The position numbers were made by a program, and so were the translations under genes. Below the pieces are notes generated by a model. It had not been told where the DNA came from, did not search any database, and worked only from the letters and a program-made list of their open reading frames with translations. From assembly GCF_015265435.1 (NCBI RefSeq), contig NZ_JABJWH010000001.1, forward strand, positions 1 through 64,000: 64,000 nt of DNA, read 5' to 3'. The stretch is from Alloalcanivorax profundimaris (GTDB lineage: Bacteria > Pseudomonadota > Gammaproteobacteria > Pseudomonadales > Alcanivoracaceae). Shown here one piece after another: positions 22,616-30,875 of the stretch (its first letter is position 1; the number at the start of each line of letters is the position of its first letter).

Positions 22616-24579
22616 AGAAGTACGCCAACCCGGCCAGCTTAGTGGCGCTGCTGTGGGCCCTGTTCCAGATCTGGATGGTCTACGGTTCGCCGCTGGAGTT
22701 GATCGTGGCGGTGCCCATCCACGTGATGTTCGGCGTCATGCTCACCTTCATCACCCATCCGCTGATCGCGCCGCCGGAAGGCGGCCCGCGACACTTCGGC
22801 GTCAGCCGCGCCAGTGACTACCTGCTGGTGGCGGTGGCCGCCGCCATCGCCGTGCATTACTACCTGAACGGCGAAACCCTGATCACCCGCATCGCCATGG
22901 TCGACCTGCCCACCACCACCGACCTGGTGGTGGGCGTGGTCACCATCGCCCTGGTGGTGGAGGCGGTGCGCCGTTCCCTGGGCATGGGCCTGACCACCGT
23001 GATCCTGGTGTTCCTGGTCTATCAGTTCTGCGGCCCGCTGCTGCGCGAGGTGCCGCTGCTGCGCATCATCGGCCACGACGGCCAGCCCAGCCGCATGTTC
23101 TTCGAGACCTTTATCGATCTGCAGACCATGCAGAACGAGGGCGTGTTCGGCATTCCCAGCATCGTCTCCTACGGCCAGGTGTTCTATTTCCTGCTGTTCG
23201 GCGCTTTCCTGCAGCTGTTTGGCGGCGGTCAGCTGTTCATGGATCTGTCCATGCTGCTGGTGGGCCGCCTGCGCGGCGGCATGGCCAAGGTGTCCATCGT
23301 CTCCTCCACCCTGTTCGGCGCGGTCAGCGGCAGCGCCACCGCCAACGCGGCGGTGATGGGCATGTTCACCATTCCCGCCATGAAGCGCTCCGGGATGCGC
23401 GCCGAGCAGGCCGCCGCGGTGGAGGCCACCTCCTCCACCGGCGGGCAACTGATGCCGCCGGTAATGGGCGCCGCCGCCTTCCTGATCGCCCAGTTCATGG
23501 GCATTCCCTATGCCGAGGTGGCGCTGGCGGCGATCATTCCGGCGCTACTGTTCTATCTGGCGCTGTACTTCGTGGTCGATCTGCTGGCCCGCCGCAACAA
23601 TCTCAGCGGCCTGACCAAGGCGGAGCTGGAAACGGACTGGGGCAGCGTGCTCAAGCGGCTCTATCTGCTGATTCCGGTGTGCGTGCTGGTTTACCAGATC
23701 ATGGCCGGCCGCGCGCTCAGTTCCGCCACCCTGGAAGCGGTCTGGCTGACCGTGTTCCTGGGACTGTTCACCCGCTGCTGGGACGGCGTGCGCGAGCACG
23801 GCCCCGCCGGTCTGGTCGGCGCCGTCCGCTCGGTGGTCAGCGACTCTGTACAGGCGCTGGACTCCGGCGCGCGCAGCGCCATCGCCGTGGCCATTCCCTG
23901 CGCCGGCGCCGGCATCGTGGTGGGCATCGCCTCCAGTACCAATCTGGGCCTGACCTTCGGCACCTTCGTGACCACCCTGTCCGGCGGCATGATGATCCCG
24001 GCCCTGCTGCTGGTGATGATCATGGTAATTGTCATGGGCATGGGCATGCCCACCACCGCCGCGTACATCATGGGCGCCATTCTCGCCATTCCGGCGCTGG
24101 ATAAACTGGGCGTGCCGCAGCTGTCCTCTCATTTTTTCGTGCTGTACTTCGCCGCCCTGTCGATGGTGACGCCGCCGGTGGCGCTGGCCGCCTTCGTGGC
24201 CGGCGGCATCGCCAAGGCGGACGTCTGGAAAACCGGCTGGGCCGCGTTCCGCTACAGCCTGGCCGGCTTCCTGGTGGCGTTCGCCTTCGCCTTCAGCCCG
24301 GCACTGCTGCTGCAGGGCGAGTGGACCAAGATCGCCACCGCCACGGTCACCGCCGCCATCGGCTGCTACGCCCTGGCCGGTTGCGTGGCCGGCTTCCTGC
24401 GCACCCGCAATGCCAGGCTTGAATCCGTGCTGCTGCTGGCCGCCGCGGTGCTGCTGATCACGCCCAAACTGGCCGCTTCGCTGGTCGGTCTGGTGCTGCT
24501 CGCCGCGGTGTTGGGCGGGCAATTGTGGCGCCGGCGCGCGGCCGACACGGCATCCGTATCCACCGCGCGGCAAGAATAA
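22612..24579 (+). CDS. TRAP transporter fused small and large permease (TAXI type)
   Basis: A 655-residue membrane protein in which DctQ- and DctM-like parts are fused. The large domain has the family motifs NAAVMGMFTIPAMKRSG, EATSSTGGQLMPPVMGAAAFLIA and MGMGMPTTAAYIMGAI. TAXI-type TRAP systems use a sodium or proton gradient and a periplasmic TAXI binding protein, which is encoded just downstream. It begins inside the BenE stop codon, so expression is coupled. Its presence next to a BenE carrier is redundant unless the two import different substrates. Confidence 0.9.
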   Translation: MKKYANPASLVALLWALFQIWMVYGSPLELIVAVPIHVMFGVMLTFITHPLIAPPEGGPRHFGVSRASDYLLVAVAAAIAVHYYLNGETLITRIAMVDLPTTTDLVVGVVTIALVVEAVRRSLGMGLTTVILVFLVYQFCGPLLREVPLLRIIGHDGQPSRMFFETFIDLQTMQNEGVFGIPSIVSYGQVFYFLLFGAFLQLFGGGQLFMDLSMLLVGRLRGGMAKVSIVSSTLFGAVSGSATANAAVMGMFTIPAMKRSGMRAEQAAAVEATSSTGGQLMPPVMGAAAFLIAQFMGIPYAEVALAAIIPALLFYLALYFVVDLLARRNNLSGLTKAELETDWGSVLKRLYLLIPVCVLVYQIMAGRALSSATLEAVWLTVFLGLFTRCWDGVREHGPAGLVGAVRSVVSDSVQALDSGARSAIAVAIPCAGAGIVVGIASSTNLGLTFGTFVTTLSGGMMIPALLLVMIMVIVMGMGMPTTAAYIMGAILAIPALDKLGVPQLSSHFFVLYFAALSMVTPPVALAAFVAGGIAKADVWKTGWAAFRYSLAGFLVAFAFAFSPALLLQGEWTKIATATVTAAIGCYALAGCVAGFLRTRNARLESVLLLAAAVLLITPKLAASLVGLVLLAAVLGGQLWRRRAADTASVSTARQE

Positions 24580-24615
24580 CGTTCGACTCAACTTTTACTA
24601 TCAGGAGAACAAGAA

Positions 24616-25611
24616 ATGCGACATCTCAGCTTCCGCTCTCTCGCTCCCGCCCTGTTCGCGGTGCTGCTCGCCCTGACCGGCGCCACGCAGGCCGCCGATC
24701 CGGTCAAGGTGAAATTCGCCGCCGGCCCCACCGGCACCACCTGGTACGCCTACGCCGGCGCCCTGCGCACGGAAATGCTCAACGGTCTGCCGCAGGGCTC
24801 CACCGTGGACATCCTCGGCACGCCGATGGCGATCGCCAACACCAAGCTGCTCACCGCCAAACGCACCGACGTGGCGCTGATCTTCCCGCCGGTGGCGTCC
24901 TGGGCCGAGCGCGGCTTCGGCCCGTTCGACAAGAAAATCGACAATATCCGTGGCCTGGTGGGCGGCCTGGATCAGTACTACCAGCGCGTTACCGTGCAGA
25001 AGAACAGCGACATCAAAAGCCTCGCCGACATCAAGAAAGGCAAGCTGGCGGTGCGCATCGGCACCGGCCCCCAGGGCAGCCTCAATGAGTACATCGCGCG
25101 TTTGATCCTGGCCGCCAACGACCTCAGCTACGAGGACATCGAATCCTTCGGCGGCAGCGTCAGCCGCTCCAGCCTGAGCATCCTTCAGGACCAGTTCGGC
25201 GACGGTAAACTGGACATGATCATCGGCATCACCACCGCCGGTCATCCCAACACCTCGCAACTGTCGATCACTCCCGGGCAGCGCTTCCTGAGCCTCGGCG
25301 ACGACGCCATCGCCTACCTGGAAAAATACGGCTTCACCCCGGCCACCATGCCGGCGGACCTGTTCGAAGGACAGAACGAACCGGTCAAGGGCGTGGGCTT
25401 CAGCACCTCCATCTACGCCAACGCGGACATGCCGGAAGAAGAGGCCTACCAGATCACCAAGGCGATCATGGAAGGCCGTGAAAGCGTGCAACGCTCGTTC
25501 GGTTCCATGGCCGGCTGGACCGTGGAAGGCGCCGCCGCCGACGAAAACCTGGCGGTGCCGCTGCACCCCGGCGCCAAAAAGTACTACCAGGAAGCGGCGC
25601 AAGCACAATGA
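24616..25611 (+). CDS. TAXI-family TRAP substrate-binding protein
   Basis: A 331-residue periplasmic protein with a cleavable signal peptide (about 1-24, ending ATQA-AD). The mature part shows the TAXI pattern: FAAGPTGTTWYAYAGAL at the N-terminus, the RIGTGPQGS segment, a middle FGGSVSRSSLSILQDQFGDGKLDMIIGI block, and a C-terminal region with the YANADMPEEEAYQITKAI helix. It delivers substrate to the fused permease upstream. GGAGAA precedes the start; the stop overlaps the ThDP enzyme gene (ATGA). Confidence 0.9.
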   Translation: MRHLSFRSLAPALFAVLLALTGATQAADPVKVKFAAGPTGTTWYAYAGALRTEMLNGLPQGSTVDILGTPMAIANTKLLTAKRTDVALIFPPVASWAERGFGPFDKKIDNIRGLVGGLDQYYQRVTVQKNSDIKSLADIKKGKLAVRIGTGPQGSLNEYIARLILAANDLSYEDIESFGGSVSRSSLSILQDQFGDGKLDMIIGITTAGHPNTSQLSITPGQRFLSLGDDAIAYLEKYGFTPATMPADLFEGQNEPVKGVGFSTSIYANADMPEEEAYQITKAIMEGRESVQRSFGSMAGWTVEGAAADENLAVPLHPGAKKYYQEAAQAQ

Positions 25612-27248
25612 CCACCGCCAGCGCGCAAGGCCGCACCGGCGGCCAGGTGATCATCGACCTGCTGCGCCGCAACGGCGTGGACAGGGTGTTCACGGTGCCC
25701 GGCGAAAGCTTTCTGCCGGTGCTGGACGCGCTCCACGATGCCCCGGACATTGAATTGGTGGTGTGCCGTCAGGAGGGCGGCGCCACCATGATGGCCGAGG
25801 CCCATGCCAAGCTCACCGGACGCCCCGGGGTGTGCTTCGTGACCCGCGGGCCGGGCAGCGCCAACGCCCTGACCGGCCTGCACGTGGCGTCCCAGGACTC
25901 GACCCCGCTGCTGGTGTTCGTCGGCCAGGTGCCGAGCGGCTTCCAGGAGCGCGAGGCCTGGCAAGAAGTGGACGTGCAGTCGCTGTTCGGTTCGGTGGCG
26001 AAGTGGGCCATCGATCTGCAGCACAGCGAGCGGCTTCCGGAATACCTGGGCCGCGCCTTCGCCACCGCCCGCTCCGGCCGCCAGGGGCCGGTGGTGATCG
26101 GCCTGGCCGAGGATCTGCTTTATGAATCGGTGACGGTGGTGGATACCGCCGCCGTCACCCCGGCGCAAAGCTATCCGGCGGTGCGCGACGTGCGCGCCCT
26201 GGAGCGCCGGCTGGCGGCGGCGCGCCGTCCGCTGGCGGTGTTCGGCGGCTCCGGCTGGGACAGCGAAAGCCACGACAAACTGCGCCGCTTCGCGGAGGCC
26301 CACGGCGTGCCGGTGGTCACCGGCTTCCGGCGCCAGGACCGCTTTGACAACAGCCACCGGCTGTACGCCGGTGACGCCGGGCTCGGCATGAACCCGGCGC
26401 TGGCGGCATTGATCGAGGAAGCGGATCTGATCCTGGCGGTGGGCACCCGGCTCGGCGACATCACCACCCGCCACTATCAACTGCTGGAGGTGCCCCGGCC
26501 CCACCAGCAACTGATCCATGTGCACCCGCAGCCGGAAGAGTTGGGGCGGGTTTATCACACCGATCTGGCGATCTGCGCCGGCGTGCGCGGCTTCGCCGAA
26601 ACCGTCGCCCTGCGCGCCGACCGGCCGCTGGATGACAAACGCCGCGCCTGGCTGGAACGGGCCGGCCAGGTGTACCGGGACTGGGCCAACCCCACCGAAT
26701 CCCCCGGTCCCATGCAACTGGCCCGGGTGGTGCAATGGCTCGGCCAACGGCTGCCGCCGGAGGCGGTGGTCAGCAACGGCGCCGGCAATTACACCCTCTG
26801 GGTGCATCGCTTCTATCCGTTCCGCGCCCTTGGCAGCGCCCTGGCGCCCACCTCCGGCTCCATGGGCTACGGGCTGCCGGCGGCGATCGCCGCCAAGCTC
26901 GCTGATCGGCAACGGCCGGCGGTGTGTTTCGCCGGCGACGGCTGTTTTCTGATGACCTGTCAGGAACTGGCCACCGCCGTGCAATACGGCGCCAACGTCA
27001 TCGTCATCGTGGTCAACAACTGCTCCTACGGGTCCATCCGCATGCACCAGGAAAGGCAGTATCCGGGCCGGCGCTACGGCACCGATCTGGTCAACCCGGA
27101 TCTGGTCACCCTGGCACGCTCCTTCGGTGCCGAGGCGGAGCGCGTGGAAGAGAGCGAGGATTTTCCGGCGGTGTTTGAACGGGCCCTGGAGGCGGACCGG
27201 CCGTTTCTGATCGAGCTGCCCATCGATCCGTCGATTCTTAAACCCTGA
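25608..27248 (+). CDS. ThDP-dependent enzyme (acetolactate synthase / benzoylformate decarboxylase superfamily)
   Basis: A 546-residue protein with the three-domain ThDP fold: an N-terminal pyrimidine-binding domain with the activating Glu56 (CRQEGGATMMAEA), a central domain (about 190-320), and a C-terminal pyrophosphate-binding domain with Gly443-Asp444-Gly445 followed by NNCSYG. These enzymes decarboxylate 2-oxo acids or make and break C-C bonds next to a carbonyl. Its start overlaps the TAXI gene stop, so it belongs to the hmf-like operon as the last gene. No ThDP enzyme is part of the described furoate route. It could decarboxylate 2-oxoglutarate, an aryl glyoxylate, or act as a lyase. 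Reaction unknown. Confidence 0.8.
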   Translation: MTTASAQGRTGGQVIIDLLRRNGVDRVFTVPGESFLPVLDALHDAPDIELVVCRQEGGATMMAEAHAKLTGRPGVCFVTRGPGSANALTGLHVASQDSTPLLVFVGQVPSGFQEREAWQEVDVQSLFGSVAKWAIDLQHSERLPEYLGRAFATARSGRQGPVVIGLAEDLLYESVTVVDTAAVTPAQSYPAVRDVRALERRLAAARRPLAVFGGSGWDSESHDKLRRFAEAHGVPVVTGFRRQDRFDNSHRLYAGDAGLGMNPALAALIEEADLILAVGTRLGDITTRHYQLLEVPRPHQQLIHVHPQPEELGRVYHTDLAICAGVRGFAETVALRADRPLDDKRRAWLERAGQVYRDWANPTESPGPMQLARVVQWLGQRLPPEAVVSNGAGNYTLWVHRFYPFRALGSALAPTSGSMGYGLPAAIAAKLADRQRPAVCFAGDGCFLMTCQELATAVQYGANVIVIVVNNCSYGSIRMHQERQYPGRRYGTDLVNPDLVTLARSFGAEAERVEESEDFPAVFERALEADRPFLIELPIDPSILKP

Positions 27249-27259
27249 GCCGGTGGTGA

Positions 27260-27319
27260 TCGCGGCTAAAGCCGCTCCTAAGGTGCATGCATCCACGGTA
27301 GGAGCGGCTTCAGCCGCGA
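27260..27319. repeat. REP-like inverted pair, copy 1
   Basis: The arms TCGCGGCTAAAGCCGCTCCTA (27260-27280, apart from one base the complement of the other arm) and TAGGAGCGGCTTCAGCCGCGA flank an 18-base spacer. The same unit occurs at 63846-63908. It lies between converging genes and may serve as a two-way terminator or mRNA stabiliser. Confidence 0.85.
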
Positions 27320-27338
27320 CCCGCCACTTGCGCCGGGA

Positions 27339-28130
27339 TCACTCCCCCGCCGGTGCGCCCCGCTCCGGTCGGGGCTTCTTCTGCACATCCAGCTTTTCCT
27401 GAATCTCCGGTTTGCGGGCGTCATCGGACATGCCGTTGAAGAGCGTGCCGATCACGCCCTTGTTCAGATCGCTGGTGCCGAACAGGGCGTCGCAGAGCGG
27501 AAACGTCAGGTTGAAATTGTGGGTGTGCATGAAGTCCGGATTGTGGTGCAGCACGTGCATGCGCCGCACCGTGTTCACCAGCGGCAGGCGATCCAGAATC
27601 GGATGTTCCAGGTGGGAGAGGGTGTGCAGGCCCTCGTACATCAGGAAGTACGCGGCCATGGTCAGCACCGCGATGTAGCCGGCGTTGGCGGACCACAGCA
27701 TGCCCAGCAGCAGCGCCGGGGGCACGGCGGCGCCGACGAACAGCACCGGCGCGAACGGGGGAAACAGCAGCGCCCGCCAGTCGCGCTGGCCGTGGTAGTC
27801 CAGGGTCCGGTGGGAAAAGAACTGGTGGTGGGTGGCCACGTGGCGCTTGTAGGCGGACTTCAGCAGGCTGCGCGGGCTGTGCAGCAGGTAACGGTGCCCG
27901 GCCCATTCCGCCCAGTTGCCGAACACCAGCATGGGCACCACCACGAATAGCCATTCCGACCAGCTTGTGTCGTGCAGTCGGGTGGCGCAAAACAGAATCA
28001 CGCCGAAGGTGAAAATCAGGGTGAACGCCAGATGCATTTCACCCCGGTACCAGGCGGGCGTGGACGCCCGATACTGCTCACGAAAAGCGTGGGACTTTTC
28101 GACGATGACTTCTTCTCTACTGGGTTTCAT
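27339..28130 (-). CDS. Sterol desaturase / fatty acid hydroxylase superfamily membrane protein
   Basis: A 263-residue membrane protein with four to five hydrophobic segments and the histidine clusters of the di-iron hydroxylase family: HRYLLH, HVATHHQFFSHR, HTLSHLEH and HVLHHNPDFMHTHNFN. Such enzymes hydroxylate or desaturate lipid-like substrates with oxygen. The C-terminal 50 residues are charged and unusual. It is the last gene of the minus-strand TRAP-SDR operon, 76 bases after the SDR. Whether it acts on a furan side chain, a fatty acid or a membrane lipid cannot be told from sequence. Confidence 0.82.
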   Translation of the reverse strand: MKPSREEVIVEKSHAFREQYRASTPAWYRGEMHLAFTLIFTFGVILFCATRLHDTSWSEWLFVVVPMLVFGNWAEWAGHRYLLHSPRSLLKSAYKRHVATHHQFFSHRTLDYHGQRDWRALLFPPFAPVLFVGAAVPPALLLGMLWSANAGYIAVLTMAAYFLMYEGLHTLSHLEHPILDRLPLVNTVRRMHVLHHNPDFMHTHNFNLTFPLCDALFGTSDLNKGVIGTLFNGMSDDARKPEIQEKLDVQKKPRPERGAPAGE

Positions 28131-28206
28131 GGTCCTCTCCCATACTACTTTGTTGGAATGTTTATTGATGACGGAGGTGTGGGGTGCCGGGCGAGCCCGG
28201 CGAGGC

Positions 28207-28965
28207 TCAGTGCATCACCGAGCCACCGTCCACCACCACGGTCTCGCCGGTCATGAAGGCGCTGTCATCGGACGCCAGAAACAGCAGCGGCCCGATCAAA
28301 TCGTCCGGCATCTGGTCGCGTTTGAGGGCGCGGCTGGCCAGGACCGGCGCGGTGAGCGTGTCGCGCATGGCTTCGTTGGCGATCACACCTTCGCTGAGCA
28401 CCAGCCCGGGGGCCAGCGTATTCACGGCGATGCCGAATTCCCCCAGCTCCCGGGCCAGGCCCCGGGTCAGGGTCAGGATGGCGCCCTTGGAGGTAACGTA
28501 ATGCAGCAGGCCCGGGGTGCCCTTGAACGGCGTGCCGGAGGAAATATTGATGATGCGGCCGTAGTTCCGCGCCTTCATCATCGGCGCCACCGCGCGGGCA
28601 CAGACAAAGGGGCCGCGCACGTTCACCGCCATCACCTTGTCCCACTCGTCCAGATCGATCTGGTCGAACGGACGCATTTGCAGGGAGGCATAGATGGCGG
28701 CGTTATTGACCAGCACGTCGATGCGGCCGAACCGTTCCTGGACGGTTTCCGCCATGGCCCGGGCCTGGTCCTGGTCGGTGACGTCGGTCTTGATGTACAG
28801 GGCCCGTTGCCCGCCGGCCTCGATCTCGGCGGCCACGGCGCTGCCGTCGAGCACGTCGGCGATGGCCACGTCGGCGCCTTCCGCCGCCAGTGCCCGGGCG
28901 TAGGTGGCGCCGATACCCTGGGCGCCACCGGTGACGATGACGACTTTATTCTTCATGCGATTCAT
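28207..28965 (-). CDS. Short-chain dehydrogenase/reductase
   Basis: A 252-residue SDR. The nucleotide motif TGGAQGIG (residues 12-19), an acidic residue after the second strand (VAIADVLD) favouring NAD, the NNAA motif, the Ser with YVTSKG (Tyr-x3-Lys) catalytic group and a C-terminal GETVVVDGG are present. It would oxidise an alcohol or reduce a carbonyl. Eleven bases after the TRAP large permease stop, it is in the same operon; in the context of furan catabolism an alcohol dehydrogenase for furfuryl alcohol or HMF is possible. AAGGAG lies nine bases before the chosen ATG. Confidence 0.88.
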   Translation of the reverse strand: MNRMKNKVVIVTGGAQGIGATYARALAAEGADVAIADVLDGSAVAAEIEAGGQRALYIKTDVTDQDQARAMAETVQERFGRIDVLVNNAAIYASLQMRPFDQIDLDEWDKVMAVNVRGPFVCARAVAPMMKARNYGRIINISSGTPFKGTPGLLHYVTSKGAILTLTRGLARELGEFGIAVNTLAPGLVLSEGVIANEAMRDTLTAPVLASRALKRDQMPDDLIGPLLFLASDDSAFMTGETVVVDGGSVMH

Positions 28966-28976
28966 AACAGTTCTCC

Positions 28977-30236
28977 TTATAGGAACGCGGTCACCAGATC
29001 GGGCATCCAGGTGATCAGCAGCAGCACCAGCACCGTCACCAGCAGGAACGGCAGCAACGCCTTGATGATGTCGCCCGGCTTGCAACCGGTGACCCGGGAG
29101 GCCACGTAAAGGGCGGCGCCCACCGGCGGCGTCAACAGCCCCAGCGTCAGGTTGATGCACATCAGCACGCCCAGGTGATAGGGGTTGATGCCGTAGACGG
29201 CTTGCGCCACCGGCAGCACGATGGGCACCAGCAGGATCAGGGCGGCGATGCCGTCCAGCACCATGCCGACCATCAGCAGCAGGCCCATCAATAGCAGCAG
29301 ATAAACGAATGGATCGGAGGTCATGCTTTGCATCAACTCGCCCAGCCGCTGGGGCAGCTGTTCGTAGATGATCACCCAGCCGAACACCGCCGCCGCCGCC
29401 ACCAGGGCCAGCACCACGCCGCTGTTGATGGCCACGCGCAGCAGCATGTCGCCCATGCGGTCGGTCTTCATCTCGCCGTGGGCGAAGCGGCCCACCAGCA
29501 CCGCCATGGCGGCGCCCACGGCGGCCGCCTCGGTGGGGGTGGCCAGGCCACCGACGATGCTGCCGATCATCACCACCGGCACGCTCAGCGACGGGATACT
29601 GGCCACCACGTTGCGCAGTGCCTGGCGCAGGGTCAGCCGCTCGTTCTTCGGGTATTCATGAATAAAGCCGAGCACGGCGATGACCAGAATGAAGCCCACC
29701 GCCATCAGCAGCCCGGGGACGATGCCGGCCACGAACAGATCGCCGATCGAGATCTGCGCCAGCACGCCGAAGATCACGAACAGCATGGACGGCGGAATCA
29801 CCGGCGCCAGCAAAGCACCGGCGGCGGTGGTGGCGGTAGCGAAACTGCGGTCGTACCCCTTGCGGTGCATTTCCGGCACCATCACCTGGGACATCACCGC
29901 CACCTGAGCGTTGGCGGAGCCGACGATGGACGCCAGCATCATGTTGGCGAGGATATTGATATAGGCCAGCCCGCCGCGGATGGAACCGAGAAAGACCGAG
30001 GCGAAGGCCACCAATCGGCGGGTCAGCCCGCCTTCGTTCATCAGTTCGCCGACCAGCATGAACAGCGGAATGGCCAGCAGGCCGTACTGACTGAGCCCGC
30101 CGAAAAACTGCTGCGGGTAGGACAGGAACAGCACCGCGTTGTCACTGCTGACGATGTAGGCCATGGCACTGACCGCCAGCACCAGCGCGATGGGCATGCC
30201 GATAAAAAGCAGAACGAGAAAAATAACGGCTACCAT
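28977..30236 (-). CDS. TRAP transporter large permease (DctM-like)
   Basis: A 419-residue membrane protein with about 12 hydrophobic segments and the DctM signatures MPIALVLAVSAMAY, GSANAQVAVMSQVMVPEM, TAAGALLAPVIPPSMLFVIFG and GLLTPPVGAALYVASRV. It forms the ion-coupled channel of a tripartite dicarboxylate-type transporter with the small permease four bases upstream and the binding protein before that. Confidence 0.93.
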   Translation of the reverse strand: MVAVIFLVLLFIGMPIALVLAVSAMAYIVSSDNAVLFLSYPQQFFGGLSQYGLLAIPLFMLVGELMNEGGLTRRLVAFASVFLGSIRGGLAYINILANMMLASIVGSANAQVAVMSQVMVPEMHRKGYDRSFATATTAAGALLAPVIPPSMLFVIFGVLAQISIGDLFVAGIVPGLLMAVGFILVIAVLGFIHEYPKNERLTLRQALRNVVASIPSLSVPVVMIGSIVGGLATPTEAAAVGAAMAVLVGRFAHGEMKTDRMGDMLLRVAINSGVVLALVAAAAVFGWVIIYEQLPQRLGELMQSMTSDPFVYLLLLMGLLLMVGMVLDGIAALILLVPIVLPVAQAVYGINPYHLGVLMCINLTLGLLTPPVGAALYVASRVTGCKPGDIIKALLPFLLVTVLVLLLITWMPDLVTAFL

Positions 30237-30240
30237 GGAG

Positions 30241-30810
30241 TTACTCCGCCACCGGGTGGGCTTCGGGAGGATCGACGAACGCCGAGCGCGGCGTCCGGCA
30301 GGTGCGCAGCAGGTTGGCCAGGGCGTGCACGCTGCTGGTCACCGAGACCACCGGCAGGATCAGCCAGAACCAGAACTTGGGCACGCCCAGGGTTTCCGTG
30401 GGCTCCTGATAGATGTAGTTGAAGCTGTCCGCCGCGAAGGTCTCGATATTGAAATCACTGTGGATCAGCAGCAGCGGATTGAACCAGCGGTAGCACAGCA
30501 CGACCAGCGCCACGCAGAACCCCAGCACCACCAGGTCGGAGATCAGCTGCAGCACCTTGCGGGCGGTGGGCGGCACCGCCCCGGTGAGCAGCGTCACCGC
30601 CACCGCATCGCGGCTCTTCAGCGTGATGCTCAGACCCAGCATCGCCAGCCACACCATCATCAGCACGGCCAGTTCATCGAGCCAGAAAATCGGTGCCTTG
30701 AAGAAGCGACCGAACACGTTCAGCAGAATCATGATTGGCAGGGCGACCACAAGAAGACGGACCGCGCCACGTTCCACACGGGCGAACCCGTTGCTTAACG
30801 CCTGAATCAT
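30241..30810 (-). CDS. TRAP transporter small permease (DctQ-like)
   Basis: A 189-residue membrane protein with four hydrophobic segments and the DctQ features VFGRFF, FWLDELAVLMMVWLAMLG and a C-terminal WFWLILPVVS helix. It carries an extra loop (about 95-135) between the third and fourth segments, longer than usual. It partners the large permease downstream; the start follows GGAAACCCC. Confidence 0.86.
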   Translation of the reverse strand: MIQALSNGFARVERGAVRLLVVALPIMILLNVFGRFFKAPIFWLDELAVLMMVWLAMLGLSITLKSRDAVAVTLLTGAVPPTARKVLQLISDLVVLGFCVALVVLCYRWFNPLLLIHSDFNIETFAADSFNYIYQEPTETLGVPKFWFWLILPVVSVTSSVHALANLLRTCRTPRSAFVDPPEAHPVAE

Positions 30811-30875
30811 AACGGGGGTTTCCTGACGGTGATTCTTTCGGAAACCGGGCCGCCGGGGCGGCGGCCCGGGCGGGC

